Source of the DNA: Prostheceraeus crozeri
Taxonomy: Eukaryota > Platyhelminthes > Polycladida > Euryleptidae
NCBI GenBank assembly: GCA_907163375.1
Contig: CAJQUW010004740.1
Coordinates: 139,501 to 203,500, forward strand
Direction of reading: 5' to 3'
Length of the DNA stretch: 64,000 nucleotides
Each line of letters opens with the position of its first letter. The first letter of the stretch is position 1. The position numbers were made by a program, and so were the translations under genes. A model generated the notes under the pieces. The model was not told the origin of the DNA, searched no databases, and worked only from the letters and a program-made list of their open reading frames with translations. This document shows positions 1 through 10,400 of this stretch, one piece after another.

Positions 1-827
1 TTTTGATTGCAATATGTCGTTGAACAATTTGAAGATGTCAATTAAATGACATTTCTTGTTAAACAATGTCAACTTTTAGAAATGAAATAGAAATGTCATA
101 GACGCATCAGCCGTGACGTAGTTCAACAGCAGATTTCTAATACTATCCGGAAAACCTGTATTTTTGACAAATCTCATCAACTGTGACTCTGAGTATACGA
201 TAAACAAGCCTGAGAAATCTATCAATTATTAAATCTGCGCATATGAGCAGGTAAATAATTCTTCAGCAAGATGAATTAATGGATAATCCAACAAATAAAC
301 CAGATGATTGGGTTTGCGGAAATTAGAGGGATCTATGCATCATGAGATGAGGTCTACCTGGTAGCATCATTTCACTCGTGATGCAGTTAGACTTGCTACA
401 TGTGAACTTAAATAGACCTTCGTTTGAGTTTTAAGGCTGATCGATTTCTTTCTAATAATGCAGTCGAGCCTCATGCCTCAATGCAGCTGTCATCAGAATG
501 TCACAAGTCTATATTTCAATGGAACTACCGGTGAGGTGAGAATTCAAAGTTGCCATTATCATGAACTAGAGTGCAATAACTACCCTATTGCTTGACAGCG
601 CAGGAAAGACGAATTACACGGTTTCAGCACGCTAAGTTTTACCGACAGAACGCCAAGTTGGCGCATTCCTTCATGAAATGACGCTACATAAATTAGACTG
701 AGTTTTATAAAGGATTCTTTTGGACAATAGCGGCAGATAAATACCATTTATAATAATTAATAATTGTTCATAGGTGTTTGCATATACGTAAAGGATATTT
801 TTCACAAGTAACCAGACAATTTATTAC
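1..827. other. No gene recognised
   Basis: AT-rich, non-repetitive sequence with frequent stops in all frames. I see no exon-like segment, RNA gene or repeat structure here. Confidence 0.6.
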
Positions 828-829
828 TT

Positions 830-971
830 AAAACCCTTTTGTGAACAGATGCAGCCTCCATGAGACATGTTGCAGCCTGTTGGGCCTCATCAGTCGTGTG
901 CAGGTTCGAACGAGCGACGTTGAAGTTAGAGGACTTGCAAGTATGCCTTCTAACCACAAGGCCACCCAACC
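830..971 (-). repeat. tRNA-headed SINE
   Basis: On the minus strand the unit starts GGTTGGGTGGCC and carries an A-box-like TGGCCTTGTGGTTAGAAGG (plus positions 946-964) and a clear B box, GTTCGAACC (about 902-910). The spacing is that of an RNA polymerase III promoter. It ends toward 830 in a T-rich plus-strand stretch, that is, an A-rich tail on the element strand. The segment is visibly GC-richer than its flanks. The boundary on the 971 side is uncertain, because the GC-rich stretch continues to about 1095, where a hAT-type element begins. No target duplication was found. Confidence 0.6.
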
Positions 972-1095
972 ATCTGTAAAGAGCGTCGTTAGCCAGGAAG
1001 GCACTGCTTTAACGCAGGTACATGGAGGGCGGATTGCCTTCTGCAACCACTTAATGCCGCAGCCGATATTGAGGCGCATCAGGTTGTATTCACAT

Positions 1096-2045
1096 CAGGG
1101 ATGCGGAGTCTCCGGACTCCGGCCTATAGCTAGACACGAAATATAATACAAACAAATTATTTATCCTCGTGGATAGCTGTCACTGTCTTGATGTCAACTT
1201 TCTCCGTCAAACAAAAATACAGATACACTGCTGCATGCAAGGCTTGTAATAGCTAACCGTGACAGCGAAAAAAGAATTGTCTTTTCACTCGGTGATTTAG
1301 TAGAGAAGACAAGGCTTCCTAGCCTCGATCACACATACGCACCAAAGGTCACGTTAGAGACAAAAATGAAGTTTGATGACATTACCTCTTACCCTCAAGT
1401 AAATCGTTGTGATCTCTCCTTCAAAGCGCATATTAAAATCGAAAGTGTACTCATATTTTTTGGAGAAGTATGAGGATTCCCCTGCCTGGTAGAGACTGGA
1501 GAAAAACCGCGTGAAGCACACATCAACAAGATGGGAGGAGCCGAGTCGCATGCATCCAACTTAAAGCGACATTTGATAATCTTTCATCGAAAATGATTGA
1601 TAATTGATACAGCAATGATCACTGAAGATAGGTTCAGGTAAACTTATAATGATCTATGATGTAGGTTATCAGTGTTTTCCAAAAACTAGGCTATATACAG
1701 GGTGAATACCATACCTTGTCCGATACATTTCAATAAAATTTACAATCATATTATTGTCTATAACGTGCATTTATCTGGCCTATCAGTGGATAAGATATCT
1801 ATGAATGCATTTCTTTTCAAAATTTTGAGGTGATAGTTGATGATTCATTGTTTGGCATAGATATCTATCAACCTAATCTTTTTCAAATTTCCAAACCATC
1901 TGACATGAATCTTAACCATTGATTACTTCACTTACTGTGATACATGTGTACAATGGAAGACGTCGAGCGAAACGCCAGACTCGTTGCCTACTGCGTAACC
2001 CCCGGAGTCGGAGTCCTATCAAAATGATAGGACTCCGCATCCCTG
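1096..2045. mobile_element. Non-autonomous hAT-type element, copy A
   Basis: The ends are inverted: CAGGGATGCGGAGTC at the left and GACTCCGCATCCCTG at the right. The flanks ATTCACAT and ATTCACTG agree at 6 of 8 bases, consistent with an 8-bp hAT target duplication. The body is homologous, in inverted orientation, to the element at 13,093-13,840. Compared with that copy it carries roughly 280 extra bases near its right end (about 1,697-2,010) in place of about 30. The subterminal zone holds small palindromes such as CCTATCATTTTGATAGG-like arms. No transposase is visible, so it would need a transposase supplied in trans. Confidence 0.75.
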
Positions 2046-2659
2046 ATTCACTGTACTCGTATTCTCCAAAACACACGCCATCATTTAGAATTCTCAAGTT
2101 CTGCTTACAGATACAAAACCGTTATCATTAAACACTGGCAAATTAGTTTTTCATTGATAAGGTAGCATAATTTTATCAGTCGTTAACATTTTGACTTTTT
2201 AATTATAATGAAAATCAATTATATAGAAATAAGTTGATGTAATCACAATGCCTGGATAACAGAACACAAAGTAGAGTTTTAAAAGTATTAGAGATTTTTA
2301 ATAGGTTGTGATAATGTAATCCTGAAAGCTATCATTGTGTGAATAAGATATGCTTTGAGTTATCTCAGAAAATCACTGAACATGTCATTGAATACTGAGG
2401 ATGTTTTCCTTACGATGCTGAGTGGTGATGATATTGCAAGTTAGCAGTCAATTGAAATTTTTTCCACATTACAAATTAATCAATTAATTGTTGGTATTGA
2501 AATTGATTGATTAATTACATTTCGATTACATTTCGATAATTACATAAATTAATTATATTTCGATCACAGAAATCAATTAATTACGACCAATTAACTGCAA
2601 TGCAATAAAGTTTTGATAACCGCTCTTCTAATCCCCTGACGTTCTTCCTTTATATCAAT
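2046..2659. other. AT-rich spacer with low-complexity patch
   Basis: No gene seen. Between about 2,460 and 2,590 the words ATTAATTGATTAATTAC and ATTTCGATTACATTTCGAT recur in direct and inverted order. This looks like a decayed simple repeat rather than a defined element. Confidence 0.5.
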
Positions 2660-3190
2660 TCAAGTCAGATTTTCAATAGTACAACCTTGCATGACTTTCA
2701 GAAATCCCGTTCTTACATTATGAATGCTATAGCTTACGGATGAATTACATGTACAACGAGAAAAAATATTGCTTCTTTTTTTAATTCTTATTATTAATAC
2801 AGATTTCTTCAAAAAAGCATGGATACCGATACCTTTGAAGCTACGAACTACTGAGATAGGAAGTTTGTTTATCTTTCTGATTCGTTGTAAAGGGTATGAC
2901 ATGAAAGTTTCCGTTGTATGTCCTATTAATTTGCTAATTACGAGTGTAACGAGTGTAACGAGATAACGATGCGAATGCTTTTGACTAAGCTCATGCTCGC
3001 ACTCATCACGAGCAATTTTTTGATTTATATGAAAATGTTTCTCATTCATGTTGCCAGAGAAATCGTGATGAAAAACGATTTGAAAAACATCCCTTCCTCT
3101 TGCAAGATCAATATTGGTGTGAACAAGTAATAATAAAATGAAGTATGAATTGTGATAGTGACATCTCTGTTGCGAAGGAATTTTCATATA
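2660..3190 (-). CDS. Unassigned open frame
   Basis: A minus-strand frame stays open for about 175 codons before entering the neighbouring PLE. That is long for such AT-rich DNA. The predicted protein is basic, with a hydrophobic patch near its start and a Lys/Arg/Ile-rich second half; I recognise no domain or catalytic motif. It may be a decayed transposon ORF, part of an older PLE next to the one at 3,205, or chance. No ribosomal or splice context supports it as a host gene. Confidence 0.2.
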   Translation of the reverse strand, partial: YMKIPSQQRCHYHNSYFILLLLVHTNIDLARGRDVFQIVFHHDFSGNMNEKHFHINQKIARDECEHELSQKHSHRYLVTLVTLVISKLIGHTTETFMSYPLQRIRKINKLPISVVRSFKGIGIHAFLKKSVLIIRIKKRSNIFSRCTCNSSVSYSIHNVRTGFLKVMQGCTIENLT

Positions 3191-3223
3191 ACACAGTCTA
3201 GTAGGTTTATTAGCAGCAAACAT

Positions 3224-3251
3224 GTTTCAGTAGGCAAGCTACCATCATCAG
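3224..3251 (-). ncRNA. Hammerhead-like core, inverted copy
   Basis: Mirror copy of the 3,841-3,868 motif in the left arm of the palindrome: GTTTC at 3,224-3,228 and TCATCAG at 3,245-3,251 read as GAAAC and CTGATGA on the minus strand. Confidence 0.5.
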
Positions 3252-3507
3252 TGACAACGGTCAACAAACAAGGATGCAATATATACAGTGCGAATGAGAC
3301 AAGAAAAATCAATATAGGAAAAGCGGCTGTGATTGGCTGCGGTTATTCATTAGGTACTGTGAATGAAGGAATGACTTTATGTACAATGATTCAGCAATTT
3401 TCGTGTATGGAGTGCGAATGAGAATTTTAAAATTATCTTTATTTGGGATGTGAACATGAAGAGATATTTCAGATGCTGGTCGACCTTTCACGTGTTCGTT
3501 TATCCTA

Positions 3508-3783
3508 GTGAAAATATGGCGACGGTATACTTGTGAGCATTGCAGTCAATGCTACGTCGGTGAAACCCGTCGCCATATTTTCACTAGGATAAACGAACAC
3601 GTGAAAGGTCGACCAGCATCCGAAATATCTCTTCATGTTCACATCCCAAATAAAGATAATTTTAAAATTCTCATTCGCACTCCATACACGAAAATTGCTG
3701 AATCATTGTACATAAAGTCATTCCTTCATTCACAGTACCTAATGAATAACCGCAGCCAATCACAGCCGCTTTTCCTATATTGA
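3508..3783 (+). pseudogene. PLE GIY-YIG endonuclease, C-terminal fragment
   Basis: The frame contains the pattern of PLE GIY-YIG domains: a Cys-x-x-Cys stretch followed by CYVGETRRHIFTRINEH, then H-x-H and a tail ending SQSQPLFLY. The upstream reverse transcriptase is missing, so this is a 5'-truncated remnant. The stop lies just upstream of the hammerhead-like motif, as expected for a PLE 3' end. The last 60 codons are duplicated in inverted orientation in the left arm (minus-strand reading 3,309-3,491). In active PLEs this enzyme nicks target DNA for priming. This copy is a fossil. Confidence 0.75.
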
Positions 3784-3840
3784 TTTTTCTTGTCTCATTC
3801 GCACTGTATATATTGCATCCTTGTTTATTGACCGTTGTCA

Positions 3841-3868
3841 CTGATGATGGTAGCTTGCCTACTGAAAC
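3841..3868 (+). ncRNA. Hammerhead-ribozyme-like core
   Basis: CTGATGA at 3,841-3,847 is followed by a short hairpin (GTAG pairing with CTAC) and GAAAC at 3,864-3,868. After GAAA, TGTTT can pair with AAACC across a loop containing CTAATAAA. PLE pseudo-LTRs are known to carry hammerhead motifs. Stem II has unpaired bases at its base, so activity is uncertain. Confidence 0.55.
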
Positions 3869-3919
3869 ATGTTTGCTGCTAATAAACCTATCAAAAGCTT
3901 ATGGTCTCACTGTCAATAC

Positions 3920-4175
3920 CATAGAAATAGATTGTTTATCTGAAGTTGGCTAGAATGGAAACTGACTCAAGGTCGCGGCACATCCGGGGGAACTAAGTTG
4001 GGGCATGAACCACCAATTAAAAGCTTCGATTTACACATGTGACTAATTCTAACCCAATCATACAGACGTTGGCAGGTGCATCTAAGTGAAAATGCGTGCG
4101 ATTTATGTGCCGTTATTGTGCATTGCATGAAGCTTAATTTCCATTCTAGAGGTTTTATTGTTGTCAATTTCTATG
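3920..4175. mobile_element. 256-bp hAT MITE, copy 1
   Basis: The ends are CATAGAAAT and ATTTCTATG, with a longer imperfect match that includes TAGAATGGAAA. A perfect 8-bp target duplication, GTCAATAC, lies at 3,912-3,919 and 4,176-4,183, as made by hAT transposases. It is homologous over its full length, in the same orientation, to copies at 20,816-21,055 and 44,321-44,576. There is no coding capacity. It sits inside the PLE tail, so it is younger than that insertion. Confidence 0.85.
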
Positions 4176-4193
4176 GTCAATACAGTCTAGTAG

Positions 4194-4849
4194 CTTTCTG
4201 TCCACTGTAGGGTGTGAATTATTACACAATTGATGTTATGTTGGACAGTAAAGAGTTGGAGAAATGTGCATCGGACATTATTCGCTGCATGCATCACTCA
4301 GAAATGTAACTGGTCCCTCGTAGAGGACACATGCCGGCACCAGTTAGCGAAGAATTGTATGGACATATCATACTAGTAAATGGCTGCATGTGAATAGCCA
4401 ACACCTTGTTCAGTAGATGTAGCAAATTCCGATAGCTTATTTTCAATGAATTCACTCACTGCAGTGCCAGTTTTTCTGTAATGTCTTTCATTAGTTTTTC
4501 ATTAGTCACTATAAATAGCATTCTGCATAGAAATCCGACCTTTCGCTTTGATAAGTGATGCTAGAACGGACATTACCTGATTGCTGACGGTCATTTCAGC
4601 TGATGTAGACATCTATCTAAGTCAATGTTACTAAATCTTTAGAAGAATCAAATTAATGAAACCTGCAACAGCTGTAAATTCTTGCTGTAAAGGTGCGTTT
4701 ACAGCTTTATTGCTGACATTTTTCGATCCATGATGAATCAGAAAAGAATGTGCAAACCATCGAAGCAAAGGCATGCTTCAATATTCTTACTTCATGTGTC
4801 ACCAGAGACTGAATGGTGATAGAGAAGAATGCATAGATTTCATCAGCTT
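4194..4849. other. No gene recognised
   Basis: Unique-looking AT-rich sequence. A short stretch near 4,690, AAAGGTGCGTTTACAG, resembles a Harbinger-type MITE end but has no partner. Confidence 0.5.
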
Positions 4850-6770
4850 ATTATCCTCCTCTCACCTTTCTCATCTTGAAAGGCCTTGTCCCACTGAAGG
4901 GGGATGGCCTAATTTTCCTCTTCCATCTCGGGCGGTCAAATGCATCCACAGTCGAGGCTTCAATGATCTTAATGTCCTCCAGCACCTGGCGCTCACATGT
5001 CTTCTTTGGTCGCCCTCTGTTTCGTGGCCCTGGTAAGGCATTCCCAACGCTCTCCGGGTTTGGTGTTCGCGAGGTCTACGTACCACGTGCCCGTACCACC
5101 TCAGTCTGTGCCGCCGCATGATCCCATCAATTGGATGAATCCTGAGTGTTCCGCGAATGTCTTTATTTCTCATCCTGTCTCTTCGTGTCACCACGAGGAT
5201 GATTCGCAACATGCACATCTATGATGCGGCGATCTTTTGGCGATTCTTCTCGATGACTGCCCAACACTCGCTTCCATACAGCATCACCAGTCGCACCATG
5301 GTTGTGTAGACCTTCGCTTTTAATTTTGTCGGCATCTTCTTGTCGTACAGTACCCCTGTTAGTCTTCTGCAGCTTCCCCAAGCCGCTTGGATCCTTCTAT
5401 TTACTTCTTTGTTGATGGTGCTGTCTTTATCTATCACAGACTCCAGGTACTTGAAATGGTCGACCTTTTTAACCTGTACTGATGATAGGAACATCGTTTC
5501 GTCATGATCTTCGGTTGGCATGAACTCTGTCTTATGAACATTTATTTTAAGTCCTTATCGCTCGATGGTGTGATTCCACTGGTTCAGCCTCCTCTCCAAA
5601 GATGGCTTCGAACAATCCACAAGGGCAATATCATCTGCGTATAGCAGTTCCAGCGGCGGCCTTGATCTCTGCGCTTGCGAAATCGTGTCCATGACCAGGG
5701 CAAAGAGGAACGGACTTAAGGCGGATCCCTGATGGAGTCCCACACTCACTTCAAAGGCGTCACTTAGACCTTGCTTGGATCTCACTTCCGTTGTTGCTCC
5801 GCATACATGTCTTGGATCACTTTGGCATATACCTCAGGGATATTGCGAGTTCTCATACAAGTCCAAAAGATTTCTCGTGGAATTGAATCAATGCTTTTTA
5901 CAGGTCGATGAAAACCATGTGGAGCGGGGTGTTGTCTTCACGATACTTCACCATTGTGGTGCGCAAGACAAACATGGCATCTGCTGTTCCAAACGTGGTC
6001 TGAATCCGAATCAATTGTCAGCTAAATCAACCAACTCTCTGAGCCGCTTCTATGGTCAGCAGACGCACACCATCCACCTGTAACACTCGGTAGGCTTCCA
6101 TAGGGATTCCATCGGGCCCACAGCTCTTGCCGTTCGCAATACAGGACAGAGTGCTAATCACCTCTTCTGTGGTTGTTCTGGGGATCGATCCTTCGACAAG
6201 TGTGAAAGCTTCCTCAAACTGATGCGGCTTGACCTTATATAGCAGCCCCTTGAAGTAATCTTTCCACCTCTCGATGTTTTCTTGGGGAGTACATAACATA
6301 CTTCCGCCGTCATTTTTCACATAGCATCCTTCATAATTTTCTTTCCTAGCTTGTTCTCTGGATCTCACCAATCTGTAGATAGCCTTTTCTCCCTCTCTAG
6401 TGCCCAGTTTCTGGTACAGTAGTTCGACTTCCTTTTACTTCGCCACCACGAGTGGTTCCACAGGGTGGTTCCTCTTACCACGGGTTTTTTATAACTGTCT
6501 CCACTTCCGGCCACTTCCTCTGCAAATCTAGTCGCCATGTCTTTGTTCGCCAGTTTCCACCTGACTTCGTTTTGCTTTTTGTACTGTCTCTTGGATGAGT
6601 CAGTCTTGAAGTCCATCAACAGATAACGGTGCTGAGGGACCGAAGTTTCGTTCAATATAACTATGCAGTTTGTGACCCTTTTGATGTCATCATATAGTCA
6701 ATTTGTGATTCATTGCGTTCATTTTTATAGGTTATCAGGTGTTTCTCTAGTTTTGTAACTCGCGCTTCGC
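4850..6770 (-). mobile_element. RTE-type LINE, 5'-truncated and decayed
   Basis: A minus-strand non-LTR retrotransposon fossil. In order it preserves the very end of the apurinic-type endonuclease (SQIDYMMTSKGSQTA near 6,700, then VPQHRYLLMDFK), the linker, the reverse transcriptase and the C-terminal region. The bulk of the endonuclease is missing, so the copy is 5'-truncated near 6,770, which is typical of LINE insertion. The 3' boundary near 4,850 is approximate; no clean poly-A or target duplication was found. The segment is GC-richer than its flanks, in line with a foreign origin. The reading frame changes several times, so it is inactive. Confidence 0.85.
4871..6755 (-). pseudogene. RTE LINE polyprotein (endonuclease end, RT, C-terminus)
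   Basis: The fragments form one polyprotein in order. An RT entry motif, CGPDGIPMEAYR, is near 6,090. VGLHQGSALSPFLFALVMD is near 5,740-5,690, and the catalytic box LLYADDIAL near 5,640-5,620 keeps both aspartates. The C-terminal block includes KLKAKVYTTMVRLVMLYGSE (about 5,320) and the RLRWYGHVVRR motif common at RTE C-termini (about 5,110). The stretch 5,786-6,026 covers the central RT but is out of frame with its neighbours. At least four frame changes and an in-frame stop in the endonuclease remnant are visible. The function when intact is target-primed reverse transcription. Confidence 0.85.
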
Positions 6771-6984
6771 GCTCGAGTAATCGCTCGTGGTGTAACCATT
6801 AAAAAATGCATTTCTGTGGTGTGTGGGAATACCCACAGGATTCCGATAGAGATTTGCCGTGGTGTGGAAATAAAAATAGTGTCACGCGGTGTCTTATTCT
6901 AGCCTTGCATGATCTCAGGAGCACCTTTAAATCGAATCCATTTATCTCAAACGTTGAAAGAGGGAATAGGAAAAAAGCCTTATT

Positions 6985-7130
6985 TTTGTCCTCGTCAAGC
7001 AAATTTCATTAAGATGTCACATTGCAAAACAAATCGCGCGATTCCTGGTCATACAGGAATCGCGCGATTGATTCCGTCGCACGATTAATCAAGCGGAATC
7101 AATTAACTGCGCCCGTCATTGGTTTGATGC
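6985..7130. repeat. Dispersed repeat with perfect hairpin, copy 1
   Basis: Shares TCAAGCAAATYTCATT, a CACATTG word and a hairpin with 22,370-22,490. At 7,031-7,068 two 16-nt arms, AATCGCGCGATTCCTG and its complement, flank a 6-nt loop. Each arm contains its own palindrome, AATCGCGCGATT. No coding sequence and no clear target duplication. Confidence 0.55.
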
Positions 7131-7251
7131 CATTCATCGAGGATGAGCCCAACAAGTTCTTCTTAAATTCGTTGCTTGTTGACAATGATCATTTTTGCAA
7201 AGCGATATGCAAAGACAAGAAGCTGCAACATATGCTGTTTTGTAAGGATTA

Positions 7252-7461
7252 AGGCACGTTCACATTAGCACGATAACGATAACGATAAAATCGTAACGAT
7301 ATTTCATTTTATCGTTATGCTCCACTTTCTAAATTGGAACTGTTATCGTTGAGAAAATCAGTCTAATGTGAACAGCAGCTATGCTACACATGTAGAGCGA
7401 TTTTATTTCAAGTTATCGTTGTAGTTAACGTTATTGTTATCGGTCTAATGTGAACGCGCCT
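7252..7461. mobile_element. PIF/Harbinger-type MITE
   Basis: A 210-bp element with inverted ends AGGCACGTTCACATTAGC and AGGCGCGTTCACATTAGACC. It is flanked by the trinucleotide TTA on both sides (7,249-7,251 and 7,462-7,464), the target duplication expected of PIF/Harbinger transposases. The interior is built from ATCGTT/AACGAT words and has no ORF. Confidence 0.75.
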
Positions 7462-7464
7462 TTA

Positions 7465-10400
7465 GTGTCCCGGTTTTGGTTAAGGAATGTAGTCACTTTG
7501 CACTAAATGTTCACTGTTTTCCCTGTCTGAAACTGCTGCAAAGTGCATCTTATTCATGACATGATTTAGTCCTGATTTTCATGCTGTATTCTTGATAGCT
7601 GATGCCTTGTGTGTCAATACCACTCCGAAGTATCTTCATTCCTCTGTCACTATTTTGATGGTGTATTGATCAATGTTCAAGCAGCTTCCATTGTCAATGA
7701 ATGGAAATTTGCAGGAAAGTTGACGGAAGTACATCGAACTGAGTAAATCCTTCAAGTCTGAATTCAGATATGACTTCATTTGTCATTTACAACAAGACTT
7801 TTGCAAATAACAGACTTTTAGTCACGAACATAGATATTGATAATAACTTTTACAGATCACTGGGATTCTAAATTAGATGTTGTAATTGCTTCATTTACTG
7901 GTTGAAATCATGTATGCAACGTTTTAGAAGCGATCCATTTATTTTGAAGATATTCACTGGAGTGCTAAATCTCTCAGTTCTGTATTCTTTGTCTTCGAAT
8001 TATACGCCGATTTTAAAAATCGAAAGCCTTTCAATTTTGGAGCTTAGGAATTCGCGTGGGAAAGACAGTTTACTTCAGAATGCTGGGTCAACTCATCAAC
8101 TACTTGATCTTCGGAATAGTTTTCCCTGACTTTTCGCAGACTGTGGTCGTATATTGGCTGCAGCATGTCAGAGCGACAGTAGATAATTAAAATCGTGATA
8201 AGTTTGTTTCATTTTCAAATGTGACATCAATTTCTCCAGCTCAGGAATACGTGATATGAGATAACGGTCCGTGCAAATCATGCACTGCAATTTATTCATT
8301 ATACATGTATATATCACGTTTAGAAAATGAAACTGCTCTTCAATTAATTTACTTCATGTATCTGCTGTTTAAGGACAAACAGCGTGATTCCGAGCTGAAA
8401 ACAACTGGATTTTTGATAATTGTCAAATGTATTGACAATACTGTAATTGTTGCCTGGCATGGACCACACATCGTACGATTTGCTCTGCGTCTTAGCCTCC
8501 TGAATGTCTCTGAGTTTTTTCTTTTTTATTCCCATCATAAATGTGCTATCAAATTCAGGGGTTCCAGGCACTGTAGCGTCGAAAAGAAGTATTATAGGCT
8601 CTTGAACAGAGTATCAGTGAAGACAATGTTATGATGCGTTCTTATGTCTCCGTTATTGAGTCGCCTTCTTGCAAAGATTATCAATATGATTGTTCAAAGC
8701 AAGTTCAGCTGTATGTATTAGACCCGATATCGGTAGATGAGTGATATCTGAGTGCTGCTCTTCCTCAATAAAGTTGTAAGATCAGTGTCTTCTTTAAAAA
8801 AATGAAAATAAGAAATGTATGAATGATTTCCATCAAATTTTCTAAGAAATTATATCATAGGAAGCGGACGCACGACTTGATGAAATGATTAATTGCATCT
8901 GTTTGGGTAATATTATTGCAAAACTCAAGCTTTTATTTACACACAATATTGAAAATTCCTCACTAATTATTTATTTATTCCAGATTAATACATAGATTAC
9001 AAATTCTGGGATACTATTCGCATGCAAGCACATTGCGGTAGTTTGATGGCAAGCACTTACTGGGAGAACATGAACAAGAAATCTTCTTAGCAAATGATTT
9101 CTATTATAAAACAAAGTTTTGACAGTGTGAGCTCTATGATATTTAATAAACTACCGGTAGTTGTCCAGTCTGCATTACAACAACTACATGTATGCATCAA
9201 CCTGAACAAATACGTACAACACTTGCGGCTCTATTGAAGCATTTGCTTTCAAATCGCTATGATGTCAGTATTATCTAAAATAATTGTTCCCCGGAATTAC
9301 ATAGAACAATGTAATAGTGTTTTCAGGATTGACAAATACTCTTCATCGGCAGGCGGATTCGATTTGAAGTCGTCATCATTCACAATATTGTAGGTCAGAA
9401 TTGTGTATCGCTTCAGTTACATAGTTGGATTATATAATTTCGATACACTCACTGAATAAAGTTTAGTAGATATTGTGAAATGGACATTGCAAAACGAAAC
9501 TTCAATACAAACAAAATATCAACTAATACTCACAAAGTAACCAGAGGGTAACAAATCAGTAACAAAGTATTTGTAATTGATTGATTTCTGAAGTCGAATC
9601 ATTGCAATTAATTATTGGCTGCCATCGACTATTAGCAATGTAAAAATGCCACCATCGAGTGATTGCAATTGATTGCAGACTGATCTGTACAATATCGTGC
9701 AATCTGTGTTGATAACAACAGAAGAATTTATTGAAATTAATAAACAAGCTATCCATTTTGTAAAATTAATGCAAATTTTTACAAACACCTGAGAATTCGC
9801 AAGGACAATGACGGCATTGACTTGCTAAGCTGCAGCATTAATAACAAGAAATAACTCAGGTCACTTGAATTATAGATTTCGGAACACTTCATTTACTTCA
9901 TTCGTTATTCGAAATTGTGAATGTGACATTTATGCCCGAAGACTTAAAGAGCACATTTACAATCAGCGAGGCTAACAATGAGCAATAATGAGCTCACAGA
10001 AAATATAGAGAGACAGAAAGAAGAAGATTTCGGATACAGCCTTCTTCAGCTCCGAACAGAGTCAATGGGGTGTCCGAGAGACCCGATTCAGTTTTAATAA
10101 GCTGCTGATCAAGCAATGATTAAGGATGGTTCAACAGCGATTTCAAGTCTTTATTATTCTTAAAGTTAATAATGCTCTCATTGGTTAAAAAGTTGTATTT
10201 GGACTTATCATGTCACAGGCTTTGCAGGAACATTTGCTAAGCGTTAAAAACAGTTTCACTCTTCCTTGCTTGAACTATAGAGTTTAGTCCAAATTCACCC
10301 ACCGTTATTTCGGTCATTCCGATGTATGCAATTCATTGTCCACCATTAAATGTTGGCCTATATGTAGACAGCGTTGAATGAATAAATGAAAACTCTTACA

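Larger units (their letters stand above)
3205..4181 (+). mobile_element. Penelope-like element tail, palindromic insertion
   Basis: A fossil PLE insertion bounded by a 12-bp direct repeat, ACAGTCTAGTAG (3,193-3,204 and 4,182-4,193). It consists of two inverted arms of identical length, 3,202-3,525 and 3,567-3,890 (324 bp each), separated by 41 bp. I see only about two differences between the arms. The right arm is the 3' end of a PLE: the end of its GIY-YIG endonuclease frame, then a 3' UTR with a hammerhead-like core. The left arm is the same segment reversed. The reverse transcriptase is absent. A 256-bp hAT MITE later inserted into the tail at 3,920-4,175. PLEs are known for inverted or partial pseudo-LTR arrangements. 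Confidence 0.85.

Noticed and set aside
1690-1730. TATACAGGGTG in the hAT copy A as a second mariner element
   Set aside because: No inverted CACCCTGTA partner was found within the extra segment.
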